Shown: one piece after another, positions 8,861-19,574 of the stretch
Layout of the letters: each line of letters opens with the position of its first letter
Position numbering within the stretch: the stretch's first letter is position 1
NCBI RefSeq assembly: GCF_014646755.1
Contig: NZ_BMNW01000013.1
Coordinates: 36,443 to 100,442 of the forward strand
DNA from: Pseudomonas asuensis
GTDB lineage: Bacteria > Pseudomonadota > Gammaproteobacteria > Pseudomonadales > Pseudomonadaceae
Reading direction: 5' to 3'
DNA length: 64,000 nt
Translations under genes and position numbers: made by a program
Notes under the pieces: model-generated
The model's database searches: none
Told to the model about the DNA's origin: nothing
What the model saw: the letters and a program-made list of their open reading frames with translations, nothing else

Positions 8861-9136
8861 CTGCTCCTCTTCCAAGCTGGAACGATTCTCGGCAATAGAT
8901 AGCGGATACAAAGCCGCCTTGCCCTAATAGCGATATGCCGCTACTCATACTGCGACTTTAGTCACATCATAAAGCAATACGGTTCAGTTGATAATTCGAA
9001 ATCTTTGTACTGATGTGCCAAACAACCGTTTCTGAACGTCTGAGTGGCTTTTTGACAGGATTTGTTCAGGTGAAAGGTGCAGCAAGCCAGACATAGGCCT
9101 TGGTAGCTGGTGTCAGCCACCAAGAGCCTGAGGTCA
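8861..9136. other. Intergenic region between dnaQ and the crotonase gene
   Basis: 276 bp with no credible gene. A short minus-strand frame crosses it but continues out of frame into dnaQ and has no family features. It should hold the promoter of the crotonase-fimL-nudC unit. In P. aeruginosa I remember a few genes at this position; none is present here. Confidence 0.5.
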
Positions 9137-9880
9137 TCAATGAACGATGGTTCCCTCTTCCATCTGGACCCACAAGGCGGGTGTGCCTGCTGATTTCTCA
9201 ATAGCCGCCAATCGTGCAGCATGATCAGCTAATTCAGCCTCACTTGCCGTGATAACTCGTGTCTTGACGCGGTCCGCTGGCAAGCGACGAATCGGGCTGG
9301 CCTCATTGGCATTACTGCTACCCTCCTGACCCTGTCCAGCCAATGAAAGGGAAGTCTGTCCTCCCGTCATAGCCAGATAAACATCCGCCAGGATCTCAGA
9401 GTCAAGCAAGGCGCCGTGCAGCTCACGGTTTGAGTTATCGACACCGTAGCGCTTGCACAGCGCATCAAGGCTATTACGCTGCCCTGGGTGACGCCCACGC
9501 GCCATCATGAGGGTGTCAAGCACCGTACAGTGATCAGTAATTTCCGCCCATTCAGGACGATTACCCAAGAGGCGGAATTCGTTATTAATAAAGCCGATAT
9601 CGAACGCAGCGTTATGGATGATCAGCTCTGCGCCCTTGATGAATTCGAAGAACTCTTCTGCGATGTCACGAAAACGCGGCTTGTCTGCCAGGAATTCACT
9701 GGTAATACCGTGAACGGCAATCGCGCCTTCATCAATCTCACGATCGGGGTTTAGATAGACATGGAAATGGCGACCCGTCAGCCGACGTCCAATAACCTCG
9801 ACCCCACCAATCTCGATGATCCGATGCCCGTCAGTAACGGGCATGCCAGTTGTTTCCGTATCGAGCACTACGCTACGCAT
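9137..9880 (-). CDS. dnaQ: DNA polymerase III epsilon subunit (3'-5' proofreading exonuclease)
   Basis: A 247-residue DEDDh exonuclease. Exo I is DTETTG with Asp7 and Glu9; Exo II is HNAAFDIGFINNEF, and Exo III is the HGALLDSEILADVY segment with the catalytic His and Asp. The C-terminal tail (about 180-247) corresponds to the linker and the alpha-subunit binding region. It proofreads replication errors in the Pol III core. It is transcribed in the same direction as rnhA, 14 bp downstream, unlike the divergent arrangement of E. coli. Confidence 0.96.
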   Translation of the reverse strand: MRSVVLDTETTGMPVTDGHRIIEIGGVEVIGRRLTGRHFHVYLNPDREIDEGAIAVHGITSEFLADKPRFRDIAEEFFEFIKGAELIIHNAAFDIGFINNEFRLLGNRPEWAEITDHCTVLDTLMMARGRHPGQRNSLDALCKRYGVDNSNRELHGALLDSEILADVYLAMTGGQTSLSLAGQGQEGSSNANEASPIRRLPADRVKTRVITASEAELADHAARLAAIEKSAGTPALWVQMEEGTIVH

Positions 9881-9894
9881 CTATTAATCACCTA

Positions 9895-10347
9895 TCACAC
9901 TGTCCGCATGGCGCGGATTTCATCAACACCACGATTAGCCAGCTGGTCAGCCCGCTCGTTGCCATGATGTCCGGTATGCCCTCTGACCCACTCCCACTCA
10001 ACCTCATGTCGAGCCACCTGGGTATCGAGTGCCTGCCACAAATCAGCGTTTTTAACCGGCTGCTTGGCAGCTGTCTTCCAGCCACGCGCTTTCCAGCCGC
10101 GTAGCCATTCTGTGATACCACGCATCACGTACTCGGAGTCTGTCACTATTCGCACCTGACAAGAGCGCTTGAGCGCTTCAAGGGCCCGAATAGCTGCCAT
10201 CAGTTCCATTCGATTATTAGTGGTAACGGCTTCCCCGCCCCATAACTCACGCTCGTTGCCCTTGTAGACCAGCAAGGCGCCCCATCCACCAGGGCCGGGG
10301 TTTCCCTTGCACGCACCGTCCGTGTAGATCTCTACGATGTCACTCAT
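9895..10347 (-). CDS. rnhA: Ribonuclease HI
   Basis: A 150-residue RNase H that cleaves RNA in RNA-DNA hybrids. The catalytic residues are all visible: Asp10 ([14 protein letters not shown]), Glu48 (NRMEL), Asp70 (VTDSEYV), His124 ([12 protein letters not shown]) and Asp134. Length is normal. Its first 8 bases overlap the end of the methyltransferase gene, and dnaQ follows after 14 bp, giving an operon methyltransferase-rnhA-dnaQ. Confidence 0.97.
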   Translation of the reverse strand: MSDIVEIYTDGACKGNPGPGGWGALLVYKGNERELWGGEAVTTNNRMELMAAIRALEALKRSCQVRIVTDSEYVMRGITEWLRGWKARGWKTAAKQPVKNADLWQALDTQVARHEVEWEWVRGHTGHHGNERADQLANRGVDEIRAMRTV

Positions 10348-11107
10348 TCGTTCCGCTCGTTTCGCGACGGCTCACCTTGGCAACCGGCATGGGAATCAGC
10401 TTTCCACGGGGTTCACGACGGGTCTGTGGCAAGGGGCGTAGCCCTACCATCAGCTTGCGAGCCGATAATAAATAGAAGCCTGCACCTGGCAAAGGCTCGC
10501 CCTCTCGATTGCGCTCCAACCAAGACAAACGATTCTGCCAGACAGGCGAAGAAAGCGGCGGACGATAACACCCGAACCGCCGTTTCTCCAAAGCGAATCC
10601 AAGCAATGCCAACCAATCGGCTACGCGACTGGCGCCAATGCAGCGCGCCTTACGAAACGCATCGCGAGCAAAATAATGCCTGAGCCCCCACGTACTCCAT
10701 GGGTTGATTCCTAGGATGAGCAGATGCCCCCCAGGCCTTACACTAAGGGCCGCTTCCCTCAATAGCCGATGAGGCGACAAACAGAAGTCCAACCCATGCT
10801 GAAGCAGCACCACATCCGCTGCATTCTCACCCAATGGCCAAGCACCTTCTTCACAAGCAATATCGACACCCGGCAACGGTGGGCCAAGCCGCACCCCATG
10901 GCGCAACTGGTCAGCGCCCGGAGGAATCCTTAAGGAAGGGCCATAGTGGACCAGATAGCCTCCAAAGTGGCGCTTCAACTCCTCAGAAAGCAGGCGCTCT
11001 TCCTCTTCAATCATTAACTGACCCAAGGGGCCATCAAGCCACTGGCGAGCTGAGCGCATCAGCGTCAGCCAGCGCTCGTCAGCCTGGGCGAAGGCATCAT
11101 TTACCAT
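10340..11107 (-). CDS. Class I SAM-dependent methyltransferase (PA1814-type)
   Basis: A 255-residue protein of the methyltransferase-11 type. The central part shows a degenerate SAM-binding core, with [61 protein letters not shown] strands at about residues 76-133, including the VRPGGHL post-V motif. The canonical GxGxG loop is not clear. Homologues always sit upstream of rnhA-dnaQ in Pseudomonas. The substrate is unknown. It overlaps rnhA by 8 bp, and its start is the ATG at 11107. Confidence 0.8.
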   Translation of the reverse strand: MVNDAFAQADERWLTLMRSARQWLDGPLGQLMIEEEERLLSEELKRHFGGYLVHYGPSLRIPPGADQLRHGVRLGPPLPGVDIACEEGAWPLGENAADVVLLQHGLDFCLSPHRLLREAALSVRPGGHLLILGINPWSTWGLRHYFARDAFRKARCIGASRVADWLALLGFALEKRRFGCYRPPLSSPVWQNRLSWLERNREGEPLPGAGFYLLSARKLMVGLRPLPQTRREPRGKLIPMPVAKVSRRETSGTNE

Positions 11108-11405
11108 TTGCTTTCCTCCAGAGGCGCTGCCAAGAGCACCCGGAATTCAAGACAGCCGAGCTTCAACGCCTACTTGATATTGGCCTGGCACCAAAATAGA
11201 GCTCTTGGTGTAATCAGCAAGCGCTCCTCACGGCAGACAGCCATCTGCAGACTTTAAACAGTTCTACCCATGAAGACTGTATCTTTTCATGATTGCTTGC
11301 AGACTTCCGACAAGCGATAAGAGCACAACGATGTTTTATCACTCGCATCCGAAAGTCAGAAACGCCTAATATGCAATTTTGCACATCAAACGGTAGTTAC
11401 TGCAC
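11108..11405. other. Divergent promoter region between the methyltransferase gene and gloB
   Basis: 298 bp without a supported gene. It must carry divergent promoters for the methyltransferase-rnhA-dnaQ operon and for gloB. I could not pick out a convincing -35/-10 pair, inverted repeat or terminator. Confidence 0.5.
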
Positions 11406-12182
11406 ATGATACAGATAGACGCCCTTCCCGCTTTCTCGGACAACTACATCTGGTTGCTGCAGGATCCGTCTTCCAAACGCTGTGCAGTGGTAGATCCAGG
11501 TGATGCTGCTCCGGTCCTGGCATGGCTTGAGCGACATTCCGAGTGGGCGCTTACAGACATTCTTCTTACGCATCATCACCATGATCATGTAGGCGGTGTA
11601 CAGGCGTTGAAAAGCGCGACCTCGGCACACGTCTATGGCCCGGCATTAGAGGGCGTGCCATGCCTTGATACTGCACTCAATGAAGGTGACAGCCTGGAGG
11701 TTTTTGAAAGGCCTTTTCATGTTCTACACGTACCCGGACATACATTGGGGCATATTGCGTACGTTCGTACCGGCGCCCAACCCCTGCTGTTCTGTGGTGA
11801 TACCTTGTTTGCAGGTGGCTGTGGCCGACTATTTGAAGGCACTCCTGCACAAATGCATGACTCATTGCGCAAGTTTTCTCAACTCGCTCCCAATACAAAA
11901 GTGTACTGCGCACATGAATACACGCTGAACAACTTGCGTTTTGCCCGCGCAGTAGAACCGACCAATAACGAACTGAACGAACGTTACAAGCACGTTGAGG
12001 CCATGCGCGAGCGTGGCGAAATGACGCTCCCCTCTACCCTTGCGCTAGAGCTTGCCACCAACCCATTCATGCGGTGTTCAACCCCTTCTGTTAAACGCGC
12101 TGCAGATGAAAAAAATGGCTTTCCAAACCGCTCCGAGGTAGAGGTTTTCACGACGTTACGAGCCTGGAAAGATCATTTCTGA
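11406..12182 (+). CDS. gloB: Hydroxyacylglutathione hydrolase (glyoxalase II)
   Basis: A 258-residue metallo-beta-lactamase-fold hydrolase that turns S-lactoylglutathione into lactate and glutathione, the second step of methylglyoxal detoxification. The binuclear metal motif [10 protein letters not shown] is at 55-64; later ligands are in [15 protein letters not shown] and the [13 protein letters not shown] segment, which is specific for glyoxalase II. Length matches the family. It is 74 bp upstream of mltD. Confidence 0.95.
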   Translation: MIQIDALPAFSDNYIWLLQDPSSKRCAVVDPGDAAPVLAWLERHSEWALTDILLTHHHHDHVGGVQALKSATSAHVYGPALEGVPCLDTALNEGDSLEVFERPFHVLHVPGHTLGHIAYVRTGAQPLLFCGDTLFAGGCGRLFEGTPAQMHDSLRKFSQLAPNTKVYCAHEYTLNNLRFARAVEPTNNELNERYKHVEAMRERGEMTLPSTLALELATNPFMRCSTPSVKRAADEKNGFPNRSEVEVFTTLRAWKDHF

Positions 12183-12256
12183 GGACTAGTCAATCTTGAC
12201 CCTGCGGAGCGGCATTCCTAGAATCGCGCAAATTTTTCCGGGGATGCACTCAGCTA

Positions 12257-13840
12257 ATGCCGCCACAGCCGCCACTTAATGCCGACGTAGACGGACTGGC
12301 TCGCACCGCGAAACTTTCTGCTCTTTTCCTTGCTGTCTTCTTGGCAGGCTGTCAGGGAATGGCACCAAAAGATCAGGAGCGCTACCTGCCAGAGGACAGC
12401 CTGAGCAGCAACATTAACCTGCAGCGAGAGCCAGAGTGGATAAAGCTCGGCACTCAGAATCAGGTACCCAAGGACATCTGGGATCGCATGCGTAGCGGTT
12501 TTCAGCTACAGGGTGAGATTGGCGTAAATCCTCGGATCGAGCAACAGCGCCTCTGGTATGTCAGTAACCCGGCCAACATTGAAAAGTCGGCTAACCGGGG
12601 CGGTTTATACCTGCATTACATCGTCGAAAGGCTCGAAGAGCGGCACATGCCCCTTGAACTTGCCCTACTCCCAATTGTGGAGAGTTCTTTCAATCCTTTT
12701 GCTCTTTCGCGCAGCGAAGCGGCCGGGATCTGGCAATTCATTCCAACTACAGGCCGTTACTTCAATTTGCAGCAGACCCGCTGGTACGATGGTCGGTTAG
12801 ATATCACAGCATCCACCAATGCAGCCCTGGATTATCTTTCCAAGCTGCACGACATGTTTAATGGGGACTGGCTGCTTGCACTGGCGGCTTATAATGCGGG
12901 TGAAGGCACTGTAGGTCGTGCTATTGAGCGCAACCAGAAGCTAGGATTGCCTACTGACTACTGGAACCTGTCCTCACTGCCACAGGAAACACAGGGCTAT
13001 GTGCCCAAACTATTAGCTGTTTCCCAGCTGATCATGAACCCGGAATCGTACGGTATCCAGTTAGACTCGATTGCCAACGAACCGTATTTCGAAGTCGTCA
13101 AGATCAAGCAGCACCTGGACCTTGCCAAGGTCGCAAAACTCGCTGACCTTGATGAGGATGAGCTGTATCGCCTGAATCCGGCCTACACTCGCCGGGTTAC
13201 CATGGACGGTCCTAAACAGCTTCTAATTCCAGCCGAAAAGGCCGAGTTATTACTCGAAAATCTAGCAAACAAATCCTCTGAGGCAATCGTAAAATGGCAG
13301 GAGTACAAGGTACGTCGTGGTGATAGCCTGGGTATTATTGCCAATCGTTACAACGTAAGCAGTCAGCAAATTCTGTCCCTAAACAAGCTTAAATCCAGTC
13401 GTTTAGTGGCGGGCCAGATGCTAATGATTCCTCGTGTAACGGGCAGCATTTCACCGGTAACCACCCAAAAAGACATTGCATCCCTTGTTGAAGAGCCAGT
13501 GACACGGACCTATCGCGTTAAAAGTGGCGACAATCTGTGGACCATCGCCCGTGATAACAAGGTTCAACTGAGTGATTTGAAACGTTGGAACGATTTGAGC
13601 AAACAAGGGATCAAGGTGGGTCAGGTGCTCAAGCTCTACGGTGCGCCCATTAAAACAACCAAGGTGGCCAATAGCAGCAAATCGCGCCAAAACGTAACGT
13701 ACTACCGAGTCAAACCAGGTGATTCCCTGTATATGATTGCCAAACACTTCAATGTGCAGTTGCAAAATATTCAGCAATGGAATCCCAAGAGTGGGAAAAA
13801 TCTCACTCCCGGCCAGACGTTGACCCTGTATCTCGACTGA
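12257..13840 (+). CDS. mltD: Membrane-bound lytic murein transglycosylase D
   Basis: A 527-residue lipoprotein. The lipobox LAGC places the acylated Cys at 32. A GH23/SLT domain covers about 120-270, with catalytic Glu142 in PIVESSFNP, followed by AGIWQFIPTTGRYF and ALAAYNAGEGTV. Three LysM peptidoglycan-binding repeats start near residues 350, 416 and 481 (each with the pattern YRVKxGDSLxxIA). It cleaves glycan strands to 1,6-anhydro products in the periplasm. The gloB-mltD pairing is common in gammaproteobacteria. Confidence 0.96.
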   Translation: MPPQPPLNADVDGLARTAKLSALFLAVFLAGCQGMAPKDQERYLPEDSLSSNINLQREPEWIKLGTQNQVPKDIWDRMRSGFQLQGEIGVNPRIEQQRLWYVSNPANIEKSANRGGLYLHYIVERLEERHMPLELALLPIVESSFNPFALSRSEAAGIWQFIPTTGRYFNLQQTRWYDGRLDITASTNAALDYLSKLHDMFNGDWLLALAAYNAGEGTVGRAIERNQKLGLPTDYWNLSSLPQETQGYVPKLLAVSQLIMNPESYGIQLDSIANEPYFEVVKIKQHLDLAKVAKLADLDEDELYRLNPAYTRRVTMDGPKQLLIPAEKAELLLENLANKSSEAIVKWQEYKVRRGDSLGIIANRYNVSSQQILSLNKLKSSRLVAGQMLMIPRVTGSISPVTTQKDIASLVEEPVTRTYRVKSGDNLWTIARDNKVQLSDLKRWNDLSKQGIKVGQVLKLYGAPIKTTKVANSSKSRQNVTYYRVKPGDSLYMIAKHFNVQLQNIQQWNPKSGKNLTPGQTLTLYLD

Positions 13841-13986
13841 TTGATCTGGGCGTGCCAAAGGCGGCTGCCGTACGCCTCTTTTTCAAGCTGAGACGAACTG
13901 GTACCGTTACGGCCCAACGCTTTACAGATAGGGTCCTGCCTGGCCGTACAGCTTATGATCAAGCCAGCCAATTCTTACTACAAACA

Positions 13987-15828
13987 ATGAGCGCTAAGAT
14001 GGCCCTTCGTTTTTCCGCCTGGTTCTATAGCGCTCTCCTGTTTGCCACGCTAGGGGTGCTGTTGGGTACTGCGTATGGCGCGCCTCAGCACGCAATAACG
14101 CTGTATGGCGAGCCCCCTAAGTACTCAGAGCATTTTACTCACTTTGACTACACCAACCCGGACGCGCCCAAAGGTGGCATCCTGCGTCTTTCTGGTTTCG
14201 GCAGCTTCGATACGCTAAATCCCTTCAATAACAAGGGCACACCACCTAGCCAGATCAGCCTGATCTATGAAACGCTGACATTTCACTCTCAGGATGAAGC
14301 CTTTACGGAATATGGGCTATTAGCCGAGAAGATCGAAAGAGCCGTTGATAACAGTTATGTTCGCTTTTACCTACGCCCTCAGGCTCGCTTCAATGACGGA
14401 ACGCCCGTTACTGCTGATGACGTTGTATTCACATTCAACGCACTGATCAACCAAGGCGATCCGCTCTACCGCAGCTATTACGCGGACGTGAAAGACGTTA
14501 CAGCCGAAAGTCCATTAGTGGTTCGCTTTGACTTCACAACAACACAGAATCGAGAGCTGCCCCTCATTCTGGGGCAGCTACCAGTCCTGTCTAAGCACTG
14601 GTGGACCAGCCGAGATTTTGGAAAGTCCTCCCTAGAGCCCCCGTTGGGTAGTGGCCCCTATCGAATCGCCAGTGTCCAAGCAGGTCGCTCGCTTCGTCTG
14701 GAGCGAGTAAAGGACTGGTGGGGCAAGGATCTTGCTGTTAATAAAGGTTTCTACAATTTCGATACGATCACTGTAGATTATTATCGCGATCAAAATGTAG
14801 GGCTTGAGGCTTTCAAGGCCAACCAGTTTGATGTGAACCAGGAGATGTCTGCGAAGAACTGGGCAACAGCCTATGAAACGCCTGCCTTGCGAGAAGGAAG
14901 GATCATCAAGGCAGAAATACCTAACCACCAGCCTCAAGGCATGCAAGCCTTTATCTTCAATCTCCGCCGCCCGATGTTTCAAGACAAGCGGGTACGTCAG
15001 GCTATCGCCCTATTATTTGACTTTGAATGGAGTAATCGTCAGCTGTTCTACGGCGCGTATACCCGTAACAATAGTTATTTCGAAAACTCGGAGCTGGCCG
15101 CTAAGGGACTGCCCAGTCCAGAAGAGCTAAAGATCCTGGAACCCTTGCGTAGTCAACTTCCTCCAGAAGTATTTAGCAGAGCACCAGAACCCTCCCGCAC
15201 TGACGGAAGCGGTATTGTCCGCCCGCAGCAAAGAGAGGCTTACCGGCTCCTGCTTGAGGCTGGCTATCACATTGAAAATGACCGCATGGTCGATGCGCAA
15301 GGCAATCCGCTGCGCTTTGAGTTCATGCTAGCCCAGCCTGCCTTTGAAAGAGTGTTACTACCCTATAAACGTAACCTCGCTGAAGTCGGCATTACCATGG
15401 ATATTCGGCGAGTAGATGTATCTCAGTTCGTCAATCGTGCTCGCTCACGCGACTTCGATATAACCGTTTCCAGCTGGCCACAAACCAGCTCTCCTGGTAA
15501 TGAACAACGTGATTTTTGGCACTCAGTCAGCGCAGACGATCCAGGAAGCCGAAACCTGCTCGGGTTAAAGGACCCTGCTATTGATCGCCTTGTAGAAGCG
15601 CTAATCGGCGCTGATAGCCGCGCCTCGCTTGTCACCCATGCTCAAGCATTAGATCGCGCCCTATTGTGGGGACACTACGTAGTTCCTAACTGGTATACCA
15701 ACCGCTGGCGAGTTGCCTATTGGAATCGCTTCGGGCGTCCCGCCAAACAGCCAGACTCTGATTTCGGGCTGATGACGTGGTGGCAAATCAGTGATACTGC
15801 CCGCAAAACTTCGCAGGTAAATCCCTGA
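13987..15828 (+). CDS. yejA: Periplasmic peptide-binding protein of YejABEF/Npp-type ABC importer
   Basis: About 613 residues from the ATG at 13987, with a signal peptide (hydrophobic about 14-31, cleavage near GTAYGA). It is an SBP_bac_5 family solute-binding protein; conserved segments include [31 protein letters not shown] and the [18 protein letters not shown] C-terminal region. The homologous YejA and NppA proteins bind oligopeptides and peptide or nucleoside antibiotics (microcin C, peptidyl nucleosides). P. aeruginosa has two adjacent binding proteins at this locus, as I recall; only one is present here. The upstream in-frame extension overlaps mltD and was rejected. A second ATG at 13999 is also possible. 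Confidence 0.88.
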   Translation: MSAKMALRFSAWFYSALLFATLGVLLGTAYGAPQHAITLYGEPPKYSEHFTHFDYTNPDAPKGGILRLSGFGSFDTLNPFNNKGTPPSQISLIYETLTFHSQDEAFTEYGLLAEKIERAVDNSYVRFYLRPQARFNDGTPVTADDVVFTFNALINQGDPLYRSYYADVKDVTAESPLVVRFDFTTTQNRELPLILGQLPVLSKHWWTSRDFGKSSLEPPLGSGPYRIASVQAGRSLRLERVKDWWGKDLAVNKGFYNFDTITVDYYRDQNVGLEAFKANQFDVNQEMSAKNWATAYETPALREGRIIKAEIPNHQPQGMQAFIFNLRRPMFQDKRVRQAIALLFDFEWSNRQLFYGAYTRNNSYFENSELAAKGLPSPEELKILEPLRSQLPPEVFSRAPEPSRTDGSGIVRPQQREAYRLLLEAGYHIENDRMVDAQGNPLRFEFMLAQPAFERVLLPYKRNLAEVGITMDIRRVDVSQFVNRARSRDFDITVSSWPQTSSPGNEQRDFWHSVSADDPGSRNLLGLKDPAIDRLVEALIGADSRASLVTHAQALDRALLWGHYVVPNWYTNRWRVAYWNRFGRPAKQPDSDFGLMTWWQISDTARKTSQVNP

Positions 15829-16910
15829 TGCTGTCCTATGCCCTGCGTCGATTATTGCTGATCATCCCTACACTGTTCGGCATCTTGCTCATCAACTTCA
15901 TCATCATTCAGGCAGCTCCGGGTGGCCCCGTAGATCAAGCCATGGCACGCCTGCAGGGTCTGAGCGCGGGAGGCGCTACCAGCCGGATCACTGGCAGCGG
16001 AAGCGAATCTGCAGAGCGCGGTAATACCCAGTATCGTGGTGCTCAAGGCTTGGATGCAGACCTAATCAAGCAACTCGAAAAGCAATATGGTTTTGACAAA
16101 CCAGCCCCGGAGCGCTTCTGGCTAATGCTAAAAAGCTATGCTCAGCTGGATTTTGGTCAAAGCTTTTTCAGAGATGCCAAAGTCACTGACCTTATCGTGG
16201 AAAAGTTGCCCGTCTCGATTTCGCTCGGCTTGTGGAGCACATTGATTCTGTACTTGATCAGTATTCCACTAGGCATTACCAAAGCTATCCGTCACGGCAG
16301 CGCATTCGATGTATGGACCAGCTCAGCCATTGTAATCGGCTATGCGATCCCAGCTTTCCTGTTCGGCATCCTGCTTATCGTACTGTTTGCAGGCGGCAGT
16401 TATCTGCAATGGTTCCCACTGCGCGGCCTCACCTCGCCGAACTTTGAAGAGCTGAGCCTGGGCAGCAAGATCATCGACTACTTCTGGCACTTGGCATTAC
16501 CCGTAACCACCCTCGTCATTGGCGGCTTTGCAACACTCACGTTACTGACCAAGAACAGTTTTCTGGAGGAGATCAATAAGCAGTATGTCATTACTGCGCG
16601 AGCCAAAGGACTGACAGAGCGCCGCGTTCTTTATGGGCATGTCTTTCGAAATGCCATGCTCTTGGTCATATCAGGCGTTCCTGCTGCCCTGCTCGGCGTA
16701 TTCTTTACCGGCTCGCTACTCATCGAAGTGATTTTCTCACTGGATGGCCTTGGGCTCTTAAGCTTTGAGTCGGTTATGAATCGGGATTACCCCGTCGTAT
16801 TTGGGACACTCTTTCTGTTCACCCTGTTCGGGTTAGTGACCAAACTGATTAGCGACCTTACGTACATGCTGATCGATCCTCGCATCGACTTCGAAAGCCG
16901 GGACTACTGA
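15828..16910 (+). CDS. yejB: Peptide ABC transporter permease (YejB type)
   Basis: A 360-residue inner-membrane permease. The N-terminal segment [20 protein letters not shown] is the first membrane helix; the BPD_transp_1 core with about five more helices follows, and the EAA loop is [21 protein letters not shown] (about residues 256-276). A long polar insert at about 42-80 after the first helix is a YejB trait. Start and stop overlap as TGATG with yejA, so the two are translationally coupled. Confidence 0.92.
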   Translation: MLSYALRRLLLIIPTLFGILLINFIIIQAAPGGPVDQAMARLQGLSAGGATSRITGSGSESAERGNTQYRGAQGLDADLIKQLEKQYGFDKPAPERFWLMLKSYAQLDFGQSFFRDAKVTDLIVEKLPVSISLGLWSTLILYLISIPLGITKAIRHGSAFDVWTSSAIVIGYAIPAFLFGILLIVLFAGGSYLQWFPLRGLTSPNFEELSLGSKIIDYFWHLALPVTTLVIGGFATLTLLTKNSFLEEINKQYVITARAKGLTERRVLYGHVFRNAMLLVISGVPAALLGVFFTGSLLIEVIFSLDGLGLLSFESVMNRDYPVVFGTLFLFTLFGLVTKLISDLTYMLIDPRIDFESRDY

Positions 16911-17932
16911 TGCTGCGCCTTTCTCCTCTTAATCAGCGCCGCTGGAGCCGTTTCAAAGCCCATAAACGAGGCTGGTACTCACTCTGGCTATTTCTCGTCC
17001 TGTTCTCTTTTTGTCTTTGCGCCGAGCTTATCGCCAACGATAAACCCTTGATCATCCATGTTGATGACCAATGGTATTTTCCGGCAATGATCCATTACAG
17101 CGAAACCGACTTTGGCGGAGAGTTTCCTCTGGAGCCGAACTATAAGGGCCCCTATTTTGAAAAGCTGATGGAAGAAAAAGCAGCCTGGATACTATGGCCG
17201 CTCATTCCCTTCAGCTATGGCAGCATCAACTATGATCTCAATGTACCAGCACCCGCCCCACCGTCAGCGCAAAATTGGCTAGGCACGGATGATCAGGCAA
17301 GAGACGTACTGGCACGTATCATCTATGGCTTTCGTATATCGGTCCTGTTTGCTCTGATTTTGACAATCGGTAGCAGTCTGGTCGGAGTACTGGTTGGTGC
17401 ACTGCAAGGGTATTTTGGCGGCTGGATCGATCTTCTGGGACAGCGGTTCCTGGAGGTATGGTCAGGACTGCCCGTTCTATTCCTGCTCATCATCCTGTCC
17501 AGCTTCGTACAGCCTAACTTCTGGTGGCTGCTAGGCATCATGCTGCTGTTTTCGTGGACATCTCTCGTGGATGTCGTTCGGGCGGAGTTTCTGCGAGGTC
17601 GCAATTTAGAGTATGTGCGGGCTGCACGCGCGCTCGGCATGAAAGATCCGGCCATCATGTTTCATCACATCCTGCCAAATGCCATGATTGCCACCATGAC
17701 ATTTCTCCCCTTTCTGCTTACGGCAGCGATCGGAACCTTGACGTCCCTGGACTTCCTGGGCTTCGGACTCCCGGCTGGCGCCCCCTCCTTGGGCGAGTTG
17801 ATCGCGCAGGGAAAAGAAAATCTGCAGGCTCCCTGGTTAGGTATCTCAGCCTTCGCAACACTAGCATTGATGTTAAGCCTTTTGGTATTCATTGGTGAGG
17901 CAGCACGCGATGCATTCGATCCCCGAAAATAA
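16910..17932 (+). CDS. yejE: Peptide ABC transporter permease (YejE type)
   Basis: A 340-residue membrane protein starting with an OppC-type N terminus (RRWSRFKAHKRGWYSLWLF). A periplasmic region of about 100 residues, longer than in most OppC proteins and typical for YejE, precedes the five-helix transport domain. The EAA loop VRAARALGMKDPAIMFHHILPNA (about 236-258) docks to the ATPase. It overlaps yejB by TGATG and overlaps yejF by 23 bp. Confidence 0.92.
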   Translation: MLRLSPLNQRRWSRFKAHKRGWYSLWLFLVLFSFCLCAELIANDKPLIIHVDDQWYFPAMIHYSETDFGGEFPLEPNYKGPYFEKLMEEKAAWILWPLIPFSYGSINYDLNVPAPAPPSAQNWLGTDDQARDVLARIIYGFRISVLFALILTIGSSLVGVLVGALQGYFGGWIDLLGQRFLEVWSGLPVLFLLIILSSFVQPNFWWLLGIMLLFSWTSLVDVVRAEFLRGRNLEYVRAARALGMKDPAIMFHHILPNAMIATMTFLPFLLTAAIGTLTSLDFLGFGLPAGAPSLGELIAQGKENLQAPWLGISAFATLALMLSLLVFIGEAARDAFDPRK

Positions 17933-19556
17933 CGTGGCGCCTTCAGCTCAAACAACCAAATTGCTTGAGGTACGTGACCTGTGCGTTGAGTTTAGAAATG
18001 GACAGGAAGCAGCCCGCGTAGTCGAGCAGGTATCTTTTGATATCTATCCTGGCGAAACATTGGCGTTGGTGGGTGAAAGCGGCTCGGGCAAATCGGTAAC
18101 TGCCCATTCGTTGCTGCGCCTGTTGCCAAAGTCCATAGTCAACTACCCCGCCGGTCATGCGCTATATGGCGGCGAAGATTTGCTAAAGCTACCCGAAAGA
18201 AAGCTGCACGGGATACGGGGAAATCGTATTGCCATGATCTTTCAGGAGCCAATGACCTCGCTCAACCCTCTTCATACGCTCGACAAGCAGATAGGGGAAG
18301 TACTGGCGTTACATAAGGGACTAAGAGGTCCCGCTGCACGCAAACGGATGGTCGAACTTTTGGAACTGGTGGGAATTCCTGATCCAGCCAGCCGTCTTTC
18401 GGCCTATCCACATGAGCTCTCAGGCGGTCAACGCCAACGCGTCATGATCGCCATGGCATTGGCTTGCGAGCCGGATCTGCTTATTGCAGACGAGCCTACC
18501 ACTGCTCTTGATGTCACTGTTCAACAAAAAGTGCTCCACCTGCTAAAGGACCTACAGAAACGGCTAGGCATGGCCATCCTGCTTATCAGTCATGACCTTA
18601 ACCTCGTACGGCAAATCGCCGATCGCATATGTGTCATGCAGCGCGGGCGCATCGTCGAACAGGAAACGTGCGAGGTACTGTTTCAAAATCCTCAGCACCC
18701 TTACACACAACTACTGCTGGCAGCAGAACCGAGTGGCAGCCCAGCCCCCAGCCTTCATGCCCCCATAGAATTGGCCACTGGACATCTGAGCGTCTGGTTC
18801 CCAATCCGCAAGGGACTGCTTCGTAGAACGGTTGATCATGTAAAGGCCGTTGAAGATGTTTCACTGGAAGTGAGGCAAGGGCAAACGCTGGGTATTGTAG
18901 GTGAAAGCGGGTCCGGCAAAACCACACTGGGCCTGGCTATTCTTCGTCTATTGGAAAGCCGTGGCCGCATACGCTTCGGCAATCAGGCGCTCGATCAGCT
19001 ATCCTCTGCCCAAATTCGACCGTTACGCCGTCAGATGCAGGTCGTTTTTCAGGATCCCTATGGCAGTCTGAGTCCACGGATGTCTGTTGGCGACATAGTA
19101 GGAGAAGGCCTTAAGATTCACCGTATTGGTAAGGCGCAAGAGCAGGAAGCAGCAATAATCGAGGCATTGCAGGAGGTAGGACTCGATCCCGAGGCCCGTC
19201 ACCGTTATCCTCACGAATTTTCAGGCGGGCAACGGCAACGTATCGCCATTGCCCGAGCCCTGATAGTAAAACCCTCGTTGATTCTGTTGGATGAGCCTAC
19301 TTCAGCGCTTGACCGAACCGTTCAACGACAGGTCGTAGAGCTACTTCGCGACCTGCAATCCAAACACAATCTGACCTATCTATTCATCAGCCATGACCTG
19401 GCTGTTGTAAGAGCGCTAAGTCATCAGGTACTGGTGATGAAAGCAGGACAGGTTGTAGAACAAGGGAGTGCTGAAGACGTCTTCCAAAGACCTCAGCACC
19501 CGTATACACGGCAGTTATTGGATGCGGCATTTGCATCGTCCGCCCCTGCCTATTAA
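17910..19556 (+). CDS. yejF: Peptide ABC transporter, duplicated ATP-binding protein (YejF type)
   Basis: A 548-residue fusion of two Opp-type ATPase domains. Domain 1 has Walker A GESGSGKS, signature LSGGQRQR and Walker [13 protein letters not shown]; domain 2 has [17 protein letters not shown] and [12 protein letters not shown]. Both appear catalytically complete. I chose the ATG at 17910 (GAGG nine bases upstream) over the longer TTG frame. It overlaps the end of yejE by 23 bp. It powers import through YejBE. Confidence 0.94.
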   Translation: MHSIPENNVAPSAQTTKLLEVRDLCVEFRNGQEAARVVEQVSFDIYPGETLALVGESGSGKSVTAHSLLRLLPKSIVNYPAGHALYGGEDLLKLPERKLHGIRGNRIAMIFQEPMTSLNPLHTLDKQIGEVLALHKGLRGPAARKRMVELLELVGIPDPASRLSAYPHELSGGQRQRVMIAMALACEPDLLIADEPTTALDVTVQQKVLHLLKDLQKRLGMAILLISHDLNLVRQIADRICVMQRGRIVEQETCEVLFQNPQHPYTQLLLAAEPSGSPAPSLHAPIELATGHLSVWFPIRKGLLRRTVDHVKAVEDVSLEVRQGQTLGIVGESGSGKTTLGLAILRLLESRGRIRFGNQALDQLSSAQIRPLRRQMQVVFQDPYGSLSPRMSVGDIVGEGLKIHRIGKAQEQEAAIIEALQEVGLDPEARHRYPHEFSGGQRQRIAIARALIVKPSLILLDEPTSALDRTVQRQVVELLRDLQSKHNLTYLFISHDLAVVRALSHQVLVMKAGQVVEQGSAEDVFQRPQHPYTRQLLDAAFASSAPAY

Positions 19557-19574
19557 CCAAGAGGAAGAAAACAC

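Noticed and set aside
8962..9222. Short minus-strand frame between dnaQ and the crotonase gene
   Set aside because: It overlaps the dnaQ 3' end out of frame and shows no conserved pattern or ribosome site.
13777..13986. Possible N-terminal extension of yejA into mltD
   Set aside because: The signal peptide begins only at the ATG at 13987; the extra 70 residues would be out-of-frame mltD and spacer sequence.
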